From contig NZ_KB893257.1 in the NCBI RefSeq assembly GCF_000374065.1, forward strand, positions 124,001 through 188,000: DNA of 64,000 nt. Reading direction: 5' to 3'. Shown here one piece after another: positions 34,571 to 43,393 of this stretch. Source of the DNA: Spirosoma luteum DSM 19990 (GTDB lineage Bacteria; Bacteroidota; Bacteroidia; Cytophagales; Spirosomataceae). The notes beneath the pieces are model-generated. The model worked only from the letters and a program-made list of their open reading frames with translations. It made no database searches and was not told the origin of the DNA. The translations under genes were made by a program, and so were the position numbers. Position 1 is the stretch's first letter; every line of letters starts with the position of its first letter.

Positions 34571-36118
34571 TTGTCTCTTACCGATCAGTTAACCGATATT
34601 ATTGCCAGTCTGGGCGGTTTTGGACCGGAGATATGGCTATCGGCCTGTTTCTGCCTGTTGCTGGTGGCCGAGATCAGTTTGCTCCGGTTTACTACGGCTC
34701 CCAAAATCCGCCGGTATCTCGCGGTGCTGAGCATCGGTATCGTTCTGGCAGCGGGTAGCTGGTCTGTACTGTCGCCGGTACGCGGGTTCCTTTTCCTGCA
34801 CCTGTTATTTGTGGATAGTCAGGCCGTTTTTGTGCAGGTCATCATTGCGCTGAGTGCTGCCTTTGTGTTACTGTACGAATTTTTTACCGACCGGAACCCC
34901 GTGGTTCAGGATGGTGACTCTGCTGGTTTTACCCTGGCTCCGGACGGTAGAACGCGCTTGCCTGTCGAATGGTATTCTCTGCTGATTGCCATGACGCTGG
35001 GGCTGTTTTTGATGACTATTTCGGTCAATATGCTCAGTATCTACCTGAGTATCGAACTGGTATCCATCTGCTCGTACCTGCTCACCGCCCTCACCGCCGA
35101 CCGAAAAGCGTCGGAAGGCGGCATCAAGTACCTGCTGTTTGGGGCTATCAGCTCGGCCATTATGCTCTACGGCATGTCATTGCTCTACGGCATGACCGGT
35201 ACACTCGATCTGACAGCCGATGCCTTCGGGGTGGAGATAGCCCGGCAGGAGGGAGCGGTAGTAGCCGTTGCGATGCTGCTGACGCTGGCGGGGCTGTTAT
35301 TCAAACTGGCGGCTGTTCCGTTTCACGTCTGGACCCCCGATGCCTACGAAGCGGCTCCCGTGCCCGTAGCTGCGTTCTTCTCGATTGGCCCCAAAGCGGC
35401 TGCGGTGCTGGTCATTATTCGGGTGGTAACAGCCCTGCCGGTTTCGGCACCGGATGGCAGTACCGCTTTTGTGTTGCAAACGCCCCTGGCGGTGCTGGCT
35501 CTGGCGGGAATTCTGATCGGGAACCTGTCGGCCCTGCGGCAAACCGATGCCAAGCGGCTGCTGGCTTATTCCACCATTGCCCACGCGGGTTTTTTGCTGG
35601 TGGGCGTGGTGGCTATGAACAAGGCCGGTTTCGACGCGGTACTTTTCTACGTGGGTACGTACCTGTTCATTTCCCTGGCCGCCTTTTTTCTTATCGACCT
35701 GCTGGCCCGCAGTCAGGGGCATGATTTAACGATTCGGACCTTCGCCGGGCTTGGCCCAAAGCAACCCCTGCTGGCTATCGCGCTAACGGTGGTGATGCTG
35801 GCCCTGACGGGGTTACCCCCAACGGTAGGGTTTACGGCCAAACTTTTGTCGTTTTCGGCGCTGTACGATGCCTGGCAGCAGTCGGGCAATGCGTGGTTGC
35901 TGGCTTTGTTTGCCCTGGGTTTGCTGAATGCGCTGATTTCTCTGGTTTACTACCTCAAAATACCCTTTCTGCTGTTTTTTCGACCGCCCGTTGCGGACCT
36001 TTCGCATCCGATGCCATTACCCAAAGTGGCTGTCTGGCTGGCCGTTGGGTTAGTGGTGCCCATTGTCCTGTTGTTTTTAATGCCTGACCTGCTGCTCCAG
36101 TTTATTACGACGCGGTAA
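34571..36118 (+). CDS. nuoN: NADH-quinone oxidoreductase subunit N
   Basis: 515 residues, about fourteen helices. One of the antiporter-like proton-pumping subunits of complex I. Typical features: LSIYLSIELVSICSYLLTAL with the conserved Glu, KYLLFGAISSAIMLYGMS with the conserved Lys, FKLAAVPFHVWTPDAYEAAP near 240-255, and ALTGLPPTVGFTAKL near 415. The start is a TTG (34571); no ATG is available before the first helix. It follows terC by 12 bases and no other nuo gene lies in the window, so this subunit may be encoded away from the rest of the complex. Confidence 0.92.
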   Translation: MSLTDQLTDIIASLGGFGPEIWLSACFCLLLVAEISLLRFTTAPKIRRYLAVLSIGIVLAAGSWSVLSPVRGFLFLHLLFVDSQAVFVQVIIALSAAFVLLYEFFTDRNPVVQDGDSAGFTLAPDGRTRLPVEWYSLLIAMTLGLFLMTISVNMLSIYLSIELVSICSYLLTALTADRKASEGGIKYLLFGAISSAIMLYGMSLLYGMTGTLDLTADAFGVEIARQEGAVVAVAMLLTLAGLLFKLAAVPFHVWTPDAYEAAPVPVAAFFSIGPKAAAVLVIIRVVTALPVSAPDGSTAFVLQTPLAVLALAGILIGNLSALRQTDAKRLLAYSTIAHAGFLLVGVVAMNKAGFDAVLFYVGTYLFISLAAFFLIDLLARSQGHDLTIRTFAGLGPKQPLLAIALTVVMLALTGLPPTVGFTAKLLSFSALYDAWQQSGNAWLLALFALGLLNALISLVYYLKIPFLLFFRPPVADLSHPMPLPKVAVWLAVGLVVPIVLLFLMPDLLLQFITTR

Positions 36119-36179
36119 GTGACCGGTTCGGAAAAGGGGGTTGCGTTTCGTTTCTTTGCAGTCTGAATCAAGCTGATTT

Positions 36180-37196
36180 ATGCTTATGCGTGCCGCTCGC
36201 AACCAGATGGTATTGGATATGTCTATTGACGAACTGTTCGAGCAGTTCGATAAACTCCGGGTGTTGATTGTTGGCGATGTCATGCTCGACTCCTACGTGT
36301 GGGGCCATGTAGAGCGTATTTCGCCCGAAGCCCCCGTCCCTATTGTACGATTCGACCGGCGCGAACTGCGGTTGGGCGGGGCGGGTAACGTACTCCTGAA
36401 TGTGCAGGCACTGGGAGCCGAGGCCATCATTTGCTCCGTTATTGGGGCCGATGCATCGGGCGACCAACTGGAACAGGAACTGGGCAACCGGGGGCTGAAC
36501 TGCGACGGACTTATTCGGAGTGCCGACCGGATCACGACTATCAAGGAGCGCATCATTGCCGGTTCGCAGCAGGTGGTGCGGGTGGATACCGAAACCGATA
36601 AATACATTACCGCCGATGAGCAGGCGAAACTGGTGGCCAAAGCCATCGAACTTATTCCATCCTGCCATGTCGTTATTTTTGAGGATTACGATAAGGGCGT
36701 TCTGAGTAAAGAAGCCATTGCCCGGATTACTGATTTTGCCAATGAGCAGAACATTCCTACGGTGGTTGACCCCAAAAAACGCAATTTCCTGTCGTACCAG
36801 AACACTACCTTATTCAAGCCCAATCTGAAAGAACTGCGGGAGGGACTGAAACTCGACTTCGACGTGGATAATGCCGGGGAATTTCAGGCGGCTGTCGATC
36901 AGTTGATTGAAACCCTGAACCTGAAAGGGGCGCTCATCACCCTGTCGGAGCGCGGGGCGTTTATTGATTACAACAACGAGCGTCTGAAACTACCGGCCCA
37001 CGTCCGTAAAATTGCCGATGTGTCGGGCGCGGGCGATACCGTTATCAGCATTGCGGCCTGCTGCGTAGCGCTCCGCCAACCTCCTTCGGTTATTGCGGGA
37101 TTATCCAACCTCGGCGGGGGCCTGGTTTGTGAATCGGTCGGGGTGGTGCCAATCGATAAAGCCCTGTTGAAAGCCGAAGCCAAGGAGCATTTGTGA
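36180..37196 (+). CDS. D-glycero-beta-D-manno-heptose-7-phosphate kinase (HldE N-terminal domain/RfaE1)
   Basis: 338 residues, PfkB-family sugar kinase. Alignable segments: VLIVGDVMLDSYVWG, RISPEAPVPIV, GGAGNVLLNVQALGA, and the ATP/catalytic motif DVSGAGDTVIS near 278 with the base Asp. It covers only the kinase half of HldE; the cytidylyltransferase half is not fused here. It supplies ADP-heptose for lipopolysaccharide cores or other heptosides. Several in-frame ATGs (36180, 36186, 36207, 36219) leave the exact start open; 36219 fits best by family alignment. Confidence 0.88.
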   Translation: MLMRAARNQMVLDMSIDELFEQFDKLRVLIVGDVMLDSYVWGHVERISPEAPVPIVRFDRRELRLGGAGNVLLNVQALGAEAIICSVIGADASGDQLEQELGNRGLNCDGLIRSADRITTIKERIIAGSQQVVRVDTETDKYITADEQAKLVAKAIELIPSCHVVIFEDYDKGVLSKEAIARITDFANEQNIPTVVDPKKRNFLSYQNTTLFKPNLKELREGLKLDFDVDNAGEFQAAVDQLIETLNLKGALITLSERGAFIDYNNERLKLPAHVRKIADVSGAGDTVISIAACCVALRQPPSVIAGLSNLGGGLVCESVGVVPIDKALLKAEAKEHL

Positions 37197-37415
37197 GCGT
37201 GACGTTGAGCGGGTAGGAAGAGTCTCGTCTTACTATAGTCGACTGCACTGGTGCTCTGGCTCCCGCCCTACAGGGTGCCAGCGGAAGGGCACGTTAACGT
37301 ACCCCAAAATTGACTGGCTCAGAATGAACGGGTGACGCTTGAGCAACGATTTGTATAACACTAATCCTACAATTCGTGTTTCCAGCAAACCGACCTGGTT
37401 TACAAAAAAACGTTC

Positions 37416-38228
37416 ATGGCGCAGCAAGAGAGTGAGAGTATCGAGAAGGAACAGGAGGAGGTGCAGCAGGCTTCGTCTGCCCACGATATTCACAGGGCTA
37501 TATTTCAGGAAGCAGAAACGGAGCTGAATCGACCCGCCGACTCTCTGTTTTGGTCTGGTCTTGCCGCCGGATTATCCATGGGCTTCTCAATGATAGGCCA
37601 TGGATTATTGAAAACCTATCTGCCCAAAGCCGATTGGAGTACACTGGTTGCCAGCTTTGGCTACAGTCTTGGTTTTGTCATTGTCATTCTTGGCAGACAA
37701 CAGCTGTTTACGGAGAATACCCTCACGCCCATGCTGCCCTTACTGGAGCGTAAAGATTTCAGGACATTCCGGCAAGTGATGAGGCTCTGGGGAATTGTGT
37801 TGCTGGCTAACCTGACCGGCGCATTGCTTCTGGCTTTCGTCATTGCCAAAACCACCGTTTTTAGTCCTGCCATGCTTAAGTCCTTTGAAGAAATCGGCTA
37901 TGCCGTAATGGAGCCTGATTTCTCAACAACACTGCTGCGCGGCATATTTGCCGGATGGCTTATTGCGCTGATGGTATGGATTCTGCCAAACGCCCAAAAT
38001 GCCCGGCTCTGGATTATTATTCTGATCACCTACATCATCAGTGTCGCTCATTTTAGCCATGTCATAGCGGGGGCGGTAGAAACCTTCACGCTGGCAGCTA
38101 TGCAAAAAGCTACCTGGGCTGATGTACTGGGAATGTTTATCCTACCCGCTTTGATCGGCAATATCATCGGTGGTGTCATCCTGGTAGCCGTGATCAACCA
38201 CGCCCAGGTACAGGGGAGCAAACAATAA
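37416..38228 (+). CDS. Formate/nitrite transporter family protein (YfdC-like)
   Basis: 270 residues. A charged N-terminal tail (about 1-42, Glu/Gln-rich) precedes six helices of the FNT fold. Family features: ADSLFWSGLAAGLSMGFSM in helix 1, GRQQLFTENTLTP in the helix 2 break, and NLTGALLLAF. It resembles the YfdC subgroup rather than FocA or NirC, so the transported anion is not certain. Stand-alone gene, with about 220 bases of apparently empty DNA before it. Confidence 0.85.
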   Translation: MAQQESESIEKEQEEVQQASSAHDIHRAIFQEAETELNRPADSLFWSGLAAGLSMGFSMIGHGLLKTYLPKADWSTLVASFGYSLGFVIVILGRQQLFTENTLTPMLPLLERKDFRTFRQVMRLWGIVLLANLTGALLLAFVIAKTTVFSPAMLKSFEEIGYAVMEPDFSTTLLRGIFAGWLIALMVWILPNAQNARLWIIILITYIISVAHFSHVIAGAVETFTLAAMQKATWADVLGMFILPALIGNIIGGVILVAVINHAQVQGSKQ

Positions 38229-38381
38229 GCTGACACCAGGGAACAAAACCATCCACTACCGTCGGTTGCATACGCGGGTTACCCATTGGGACCGGGCGAA
38301 TTGGAATGCTTTTATACAGCAAGGGATGGACGCTATTAGTACTGCCCATCCCTTACTACAAAAACGGCCATTTTCAGCCTG

Positions 38382-39443
38382 TTAACTTGTTTTGCTAAAC
38401 TCCTTCACTGCATCCACAAAGCACCGGGCTTTGTCGGGCGTTATGTCGGGATATATGCCATGACCAAGGTTGGCAATGTAGTGCTGATGACCGAAATGGC
38501 TAAGCATCTGCTTCACCTCGGCCCGAATCTGGCCGAAATCCGCGTAGAGGGCACAGGGGTCCATGTTTCCCTGCAACACCCGGTCGGGGATGAGGGCGCG
38601 GGATTCGGCGGGGTCCATGTTCCAGTCCAGCCCCACCACGTCGCAACTTAGCTGCCCAATCTCGTGCCGGGCAAAGAAAGCGCCCTTAGCAAAAATAGTC
38701 AGCGGAACGCTGTGGTCCGGCCGGTCTGCCGATGCGGTTCCGCTTATTGAATCACAGATTTGTTTGATGTACGGCAGCGAAAACGTCCGGTATTGTTCCG
38801 GCGACAGAATGCCTGCCCAGGAGTCGAAAAGCTGCACCAGGTCGGCCCCGGCCCGAATCTGGGCCTGCAGGTACGCAATAGTGCTATCCGTAATTTGCTG
38901 CAACAGGGCATGAGCGAAATCCGGGTCGGTATACAGCAGCTTCTTGGCGACCGAAAACGTTTTGGACCCTTTACCCTCCGTCATATAGCAGAAGATGGTG
39001 AAGGGGGCACCGGCAAAACCAATCAGCGGTACGCGGTTGTTGAGTTCTTTTTTGGTCAGTTTGATGGCATCCAGTACGTAGCCCAGGTCACTTTCGGCGT
39101 CGGCTACCCGCAGGCGGCTCAGGTCGGCCATGTTCCGCACCGTAGTCGGAAAAACGGGGCCCCGGCTTTCAATCATCTCGTAGGGAAGCCCCATTGCTTC
39201 GGGAATCACCAGGATGTCCGAAAATATAATGGCGGCATCCACCTCGAAGGCATCCACCGGTTGAATGGTTACTTCAGCCGCTAGTTCGGGGGTTTTGGCC
39301 AGCGTAATAAAACTGCCAGCCCGCTCCCGGACAGCCCGGTACTGAGGCAGCACCCGCCCCGCCTGTCGCATCATCCAGACCGGCACCCGCTCGGTCAGTT
39401 CGCCCCGTGCCGTGCGGAGCAGCAAATCATTCTGTAAAGTCAT
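38382..39443 (-). CDS. hemE: Uroporphyrinogen decarboxylase
   Basis: 353 residues. Catalyses the removal of four carboxyl groups from uroporphyrinogen III to give coproporphyrinogen III in heme synthesis. The substrate-binding motif RQAGR in [16 protein letters not shown] near residue 25, [14 protein letters not shown] near 75, [16 protein letters not shown] near 140 and the C-terminal [12 protein letters not shown] are all present. The gene stands alone and its likely -7 element almost touches the start codon. Confidence 0.96.
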   Translation of the reverse strand: MTLQNDLLLRTARGELTERVPVWMMRQAGRVLPQYRAVRERAGSFITLAKTPELAAEVTIQPVDAFEVDAAIIFSDILVIPEAMGLPYEMIESRGPVFPTTVRNMADLSRLRVADAESDLGYVLDAIKLTKKELNNRVPLIGFAGAPFTIFCYMTEGKGSKTFSVAKKLLYTDPDFAHALLQQITDSTIAYLQAQIRAGADLVQLFDSWAGILSPEQYRTFSLPYIKQICDSISGTASADRPDHSVPLTIFAKGAFFARHEIGQLSCDVVGLDWNMDPAESRALIPDRVLQGNMDPCALYADFGQIRAEVKQMLSHFGHQHYIANLGHGIYPDITPDKARCFVDAVKEFSKTS

Positions 39444-39447
39444 ACCG

Positions 39448-39455
39448 CAAAGATA
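39448..39455 (-). promoter_or_regulatory. -7 promoter element of hemE; near-leaderless
   Basis: On the minus strand TATCTTTG fits TAnnTTTG and its last base is only 4 bases from the hemE ATG (39443), so the transcript would be leaderless or nearly so. No good -33 TTTG is visible. Confidence 0.5.
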
Positions 39456-39486
39456 ATTCCGAACGCGGACACGTTCGGAGGAAATT
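39453..39486. promoter_or_regulatory. Dyad between hemE and the glycosyltransferase gene, possible operator
   Basis: CCGAACG (39459-39465) and CGTTCGG (39472-39478) form an inverted repeat with a 6-base centre, and ATAATT/AATTAT flank it with slightly unequal spacing. It lies just upstream of the hemE -7 element, a position suited to a regulator site. The role is a guess. Confidence 0.3.
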
Positions 39487-39563
39487 ATCGCGCTGCTGGT
39501 TCCTCACATAAATTGCCCGGTATTGCGCAGGATTTCACAATTTTGCTAAAATCACAAACGGCT

Positions 39564-40628
39564 ATGCCCTCTCTCTTCATCGATACCGAACGCCTGCGCG
39601 ACCTGAACAGCGGTTTAGGTCAGGTGTGCCTGCACCTCGGCCATGAACTGGTTCGTCAGCGTCCGGCGGACTGGTCACTCACATTCCTGGTGCCGAACGG
39701 GCAAACCGGCGTATTCGGCGACTCGGTGAACTACATCGAGGCCTCCTGGCAGCGAAAAATCTGGATTCCCGGACTATATGATGTGTGGCACTGCCTGCAT
39801 CAGGACAGTGATTATCTGCCGGGTAAAGCCCCGCTGATACTGACCATTTACGACCTGAACTTTCTGGAACGCGCTGACTACTCAGCCGCGAAAAAGAAAC
39901 GACGGCTGGCCAAACTCCAGCGAAAAATCAATAAAGCTGCCCTCCTCACGGCCGGGTCGGCTTACACGGCATCGGTGGTGCGCGAACACCTGACCATACC
40001 GGCCGAACTCCCCATGGAAGTCGTTTATACCGGCGTGGCCGTTGACCCTGCCAATACACCCGCTGAACTGGAAACGCATTCGCTCATTCGCTCATTCGCC
40101 CATTCGCCATTTTTCCTGTCCATGGGGGTTATCCATCCCAAGAAAAACGTGCATACGCTGTTACCCTTGCTCGAAGCGTTTCCGGATTACCGGTTAATCC
40201 TGGCCGGGCCAGACAGGCATGCCTACGCACAGCATATCCGGGAACAGGCGCAGAAACTGGGTGTGGCCGACCGCCTGCTGATGCCCGGCCCGGTGGATGA
40301 AGCGACGAAACTATGGCTATATGCCCACTGCGAAGCGTTTATGTTTCCGTCCCTGTCGGAAGGATTTGGTCTGCCCGTAGCCGAGGCTATGGCGTTTGGT
40401 AAGCCGGTTTTCAGTTCCAGCCTGACGAGCCTGCCCGAAGTGGGCGGGAAGGAAGTGTACTATTTCGAGAATTTCGAGCCGGAGGATATGGCCAAAGTCG
40501 TTCACGATGGCTTACACGATTTCGGTCAGAACCCACTGCGCCAGGAACGCCTGAAAAAACGAGCCGCCGGGTTTAGCTGGCCGAGTATTGCCTCTGCCTA
40601 CTGGACGCTATATCAGCGGTTAGTGTAA
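39564..40628 (+). CDS. Glycosyltransferase, GT-B fold (GT4-like)
   Basis: 354 residues from ATG 39564, since the frame before it lies in the hemE promoter region. C-terminal domain: FFLSMGVIHPKKNVHTLLPLL near 185, LLMPGPVDEATKLWLY, and the donor-site segment PSLSEGFGLPVAEAMAFGKP near 265-285. The linker before the C-terminal domain (ETHSLIRSFAHSP, about residues 170-183) is encoded by tandem CATTCGCT repeat units at 40076-40108. Probably a lipid A/core or surface-glycan transferase; 37 bases before an MsbA-like exporter gene. Confidence 0.82.
   Translation: MPSLFIDTERLRDLNSGLGQVCLHLGHELVRQRPADWSLTFLVPNGQTGVFGDSVNYIEASWQRKIWIPGLYDVWHCLHQDSDYLPGKAPLILTIYDLNFLERADYSAAKKKRRLAKLQRKINKAALLTAGSAYTASVVREHLTIPAELPMEVVYTGVAVDPANTPAELETHSLIRSFAHSPFFLSMGVIHPKKNVHTLLPLLEAFPDYRLILAGPDRHAYAQHIREQAQKLGVADRLLMPGPVDEATKLWLYAHCEAFMFPSLSEGFGLPVAEAMAFGKPVFSSSLTSLPEVGGKEVYYFENFEPEDMAKVVHDGLHDFGQNPLRQERLKKRAAGFSWPSIASAYWTLYQRLV
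40076..40108 (+). repeat. Tandem CATTCGCT-type repeat inside a coding sequence
   Basis: Four CATTCGC units, with spacings of 8, 8 and 9 bases, run through the glycosyltransferase gene in frame. The complement (GCGAATGAGCGAATG) is like the intergenic GAATGAG runs near 4785-4846 and 4944-5000. Confidence 0.6.
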
Positions 40629-40647
40629 AATCGGTGATGAATCCCGG

Positions 40648-40655
40648 TTACCTTT
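40648..40655 (+). promoter_or_regulatory. -7 promoter element before the MsbA-like gene
   Basis: TACCTTTG fits TAnnTTTG exactly and ends 10 bases before the ATG at 40666, predicting a very short leader. The -33 box is not clear. Confidence 0.45.
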
Positions 40656-40665
40656 GTGGGTAGGA

Positions 40666-42498
40666 ATGAAAACATACCTTCGCTTATTATCCTTTGCCAA
40701 ACCGCTGGGCCGATTTCTGACCCCATTCGTGCTGACATCCCTCGTTGCCAGTGTGTTTGGCGTGCTCAACTTTACGCTGCTGATTCCCCTGCTGAGTATT
40801 CTGTTCGATAAAGTTGACACGCAGCAGATGAACGCGCTGATGAGCCAGCCCGCACCATCCATCACCTCGTCGCCCACCGACGCCTTTAGTTATTACTTCG
40901 CCCGGATTTTCCAGCAGTACGGCAAACTGGGTGCGCTCCAGTTTGTCTGTATCATTATTGTGGTATCGGTTGCGCTGAGTAACCTATTCAAATACCTCTC
41001 TGTCCGGCAGCTGGAAGCGTTCAAGGCGCGGATGGTTGCCCGGTTGCGCGAGGCCGTTTTCAGCCGGACGCTGGACCTGCACCTCGGTTTCTTCTCGAAC
41101 GAACGCAAGGGTAACCTCATGTCGCGCATTACCTCCGACGTGCAGGAGGTCGAAAATTCCATTGCCAATACCCTGTCGGCGGCATCGAAAGAGGTATTTT
41201 TACTAATTGGATACGTCGTTGCGCTACTCAGTATTTCGGTTAAACTGACGCTCTTTGCCATCGTGGTCATTCCCATTTCGGGCGGTTTTATTGCTACCCT
41301 CGTCCGGCGGATGAAGCGCGACGCGCAGGATGGCCAGCAGCGGCTGAGCAGTTTAATCAGCCTGCTGGATGAAACCTTCGGCGGGATGCGGGTGGTGAAA
41401 GGATTCGTGGCCGAAGGGTTTATTCTGGACAAATTCCGCCGGGAGAATGAAGGCTACCGGGATGCCATCAAGTCGCTGGCCAACCGGCGCGAACTGGCTT
41501 CTCCTTTTTCGGAGGTAATGGGCGTGGCCGTGGTAGCGGGTATTTTGCTGTACGGCGGTTCGCTGGTACTGAGCGGGCAGTCAGATTTGACGGCGGCTCA
41601 GTTCATTGCCTACATCGCCATTTTCTCGCAGGTGACGCGTCCGGCCAAAGATATTTCCAACGCGTTCAGCGGGTCGCAGCGGGGGCTAGCCTCGGGCGAA
41701 CGGGTTATCGAATTGATTGATACCGAGTCTGCCATTCAGGATAAACCCGGTGCCACCGTACTGACGGGGTTTACCGACCGAATTTCCGTGCAGCACGTAT
41801 CCTTCGCCTATAATGCCGATACGCCGGTTTTGCGCGACATTCATTTTGACCTGGAGAAAGGGAAAACCATTGCGCTGGTTGGTTCGTCGGGCGGGGGTAA
41901 ATCGACCATTGCCGACCTTATTCCGCGTTTTTACGACCCCACTGCCGGACGGATACTGATTGACGGAGTAGATCTGCGCGAGTGCACCATGGCTTCTCTC
42001 CGGACGCAGATGGGCATTGTTACCCAGGAAAGTATTCTGTTCAACGACACGATTTTCAACAACATTGCTTTCGGGAGTCCGGCCACCGAAGCGGATATTA
42101 TGGAAGCGGCCCGGATTGCCAACGCCCACGAATTTATCATGGCCCAGCCCGACGGGTATCAAACCATCATCGGCGATAGAGGGGGGAAGCTCTCCGGCGG
42201 CCAGCGGCAGCGCATCAGCATTGCCCGCGCCATCCTGAAAAACCCCCCGATTCTGATTCTGGACGAAGCCACGTCGGCCCTCGATACCGAATCCGAAAAG
42301 CTGGTGCAGGAAGCCCTCACGCGCCTGATGGCGAACCGCACTACCCTCGTGATTGCACACCGGCTCAGCACCATCCAGCATGCCGATGAGATTCTGGTCG
42401 TGAACCAGGGCCGTATTGTCGAACGCGGCCGGCACGACGAACTCCTGAGTCTGGATGAGGGATTCTACCGCAGGCTGAGTACCATGCAGAATGTATAG
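40666..42498 (+). CDS. MsbA-like ABC exporter (fused permease and ATPase)
   Basis: 610 residues from ATG 40666 preceded by TAGGA; an in-frame TTG at 40654 is rejected. Six helices in residues about 20-330 (ABC_membrane domain), then the ATPase: Walker A GSSGGGKST near 408, Q-loop GIVTQES, signature LSGGQRQR near 510, Walker B ILILDEATSALD, and the switch IAHRLST. Homodimeric exporter, probably for lipid A-type lipids or a drug; the neighbouring glycosyltransferase fits a lipid role. Confidence 0.92.
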   Translation: MKTYLRLLSFAKPLGRFLTPFVLTSLVASVFGVLNFTLLIPLLSILFDKVDTQQMNALMSQPAPSITSSPTDAFSYYFARIFQQYGKLGALQFVCIIIVVSVALSNLFKYLSVRQLEAFKARMVARLREAVFSRTLDLHLGFFSNERKGNLMSRITSDVQEVENSIANTLSAASKEVFLLIGYVVALLSISVKLTLFAIVVIPISGGFIATLVRRMKRDAQDGQQRLSSLISLLDETFGGMRVVKGFVAEGFILDKFRRENEGYRDAIKSLANRRELASPFSEVMGVAVVAGILLYGGSLVLSGQSDLTAAQFIAYIAIFSQVTRPAKDISNAFSGSQRGLASGERVIELIDTESAIQDKPGATVLTGFTDRISVQHVSFAYNADTPVLRDIHFDLEKGKTIALVGSSGGGKSTIADLIPRFYDPTAGRILIDGVDLRECTMASLRTQMGIVTQESILFNDTIFNNIAFGSPATEADIMEAARIANAHEFIMAQPDGYQTIIGDRGGKLSGGQRQRISIARAILKNPPILILDEATSALDTESEKLVQEALTRLMANRTTLVIAHRLSTIQHADEILVVNQGRIVERGRHDELLSLDEGFYRRLSTMQNV

Positions 42499-42528
42499 TG
42501 GTTATACCCCACAGGGGCCAGCCGCACG

Positions 42529-43335
42529 CTACGTCGATAAAGATACCGCTTTACTGTTCGACCAGGTTACGTAACTGACCAGCCCAATGCTAATCTGACT
42601 GACCAGGTCGGTTAGCGTGTAGGCAAGGTGGAACCAGTTAAAATCGATGGGTGAAACCGTCAGACCATAACCCAGCAAATAAATTCCCCAGCTACCAGCG
42701 AATAGCAGAGTCATGGTGCGGAAACTCTGGTGATCGTGACCTTTGTCCTTCCAGAGCCGATACAGGTTGATCAAAATATAGCCGTAGCACAAGGCCGATG
42801 CACCGCCCCAGCCCAGTTTCGGGCCAGCCTGAATCTCATTATCGAAAGATAGTTGCTGGTGGCCGATATAGCCTGTAAAAACCATTAATATCGATACGAC
42901 AAGTAAACGTATCAATAACCGTTTATTGGATTCCCAGGGGAGTTTGAGGGGAGCCACAACCAGCATCAGCAGGAGTGGTGCCGTTATAAACCACGCCACG
43001 TACCGGTACTGTCCTATGGCATTGTATGATTCCCGAATGAGCGTCTGGCGGTCTGTGGCATCGCTGATGGCGGGCAATTCGGCCAGTACATCATGGTAAT
43101 ATAACTGAATCAGATAATAGACCAGTCCGCTACTGGCAGAAACAACCGCCAGTAATGCTAGCGCCAGCCGCTGGGGGGGGGCGTTCAAATCGGAGGACTG
43201 GTTTCTGTTTTGGGTTACGGCCGTTATAAAAATGCCCAGAAAGATAAACGAAGCCACGACCATAAAAAAGTACGTGACCATTGGTAAAAGGCCAACCGCA
43301 CCAGCCGTTGGAATTAATGAATCTGCTAGTTCCAT
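42529..43335 (-). CDS. Microbial-rhodopsin-fold protein lacking the retinal lysine
   Basis: 268 residues with seven helices (about 18-40, 55-80, 105-130, 138-158, 175-195, 207-227, 235-258). It aligns by eye with proteorhodopsin/xanthorhodopsin over all of helices B to G: helix C YRYVAWFITAPLL (family YRYIDWLLTVPLL), helix D LLVVSILMVFTGYIG, helix F SWGIYLLGYG, helix G LAYTLTDLVSQISIGL (family LIYNLADFVNKILFGL). Functional residues: Arg111 and Thr118 are kept, Asp243 (counter-ion) is kept, but the acceptor Asp is Ala114, the donor Glu is Leu125, and the retinal-binding Lys is Gln247. It therefore should not form a Schiff base. Read from codon CAG at 42595-42597. Its ATG directly follows a hairpin plus T-run. 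Confidence 0.85.
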   Translation of the reverse strand: MELADSLIPTAGAVGLLPMVTYFFMVVASFIFLGIFITAVTQNRNQSSDLNAPPQRLALALLAVVSASSGLVYYLIQLYYHDVLAELPAISDATDRQTLIRESYNAIGQYRYVAWFITAPLLLMLVVAPLKLPWESNKRLLIRLLVVSILMVFTGYIGHQQLSFDNEIQAGPKLGWGGASALCYGYILINLYRLWKDKGHDHQSFRTMTLLFAGSWGIYLLGYGLTVSPIDFNWFHLAYTLTDLVSQISIGLVSYVTWSNSKAVSLST

Positions 43336-43369
43336 AAAAAAATGGCAGGTATTGTCAGATACCTGCCAT
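43336..43369 (-). terminator. Hairpin with U-tract between the DUF4142 and rhodopsin-like genes
   Basis: Perfect 11-bp arms ATGGCAGGTAT/ATACCTGCCAT (43342-43352 and 43359-43369) with a 6-base loop. On the minus strand seven T follow, and the rhodopsin ATG (43335) comes right after them. It is 25 bases downstream of the DUF4142 stop, so it should terminate that gene, leaving the rhodopsin-like gene to readthrough or attenuation control. Confidence 0.75.
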
Positions 43370-43393
43370 CGTCAAAATTAATCATTAATACGG

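Noticed and set aside
34969-35724. 251-codon frame overlapping nuoN in another phase
   Set aside because: Composition is typical of a shifted frame of a membrane protein gene, and nuoN is unambiguous.
37197-37415. Gap searched for a tRNA or riboswitch
   Set aside because: Only small stems around GCCC/GGGC are seen; no cloverleaf or known switch motif.
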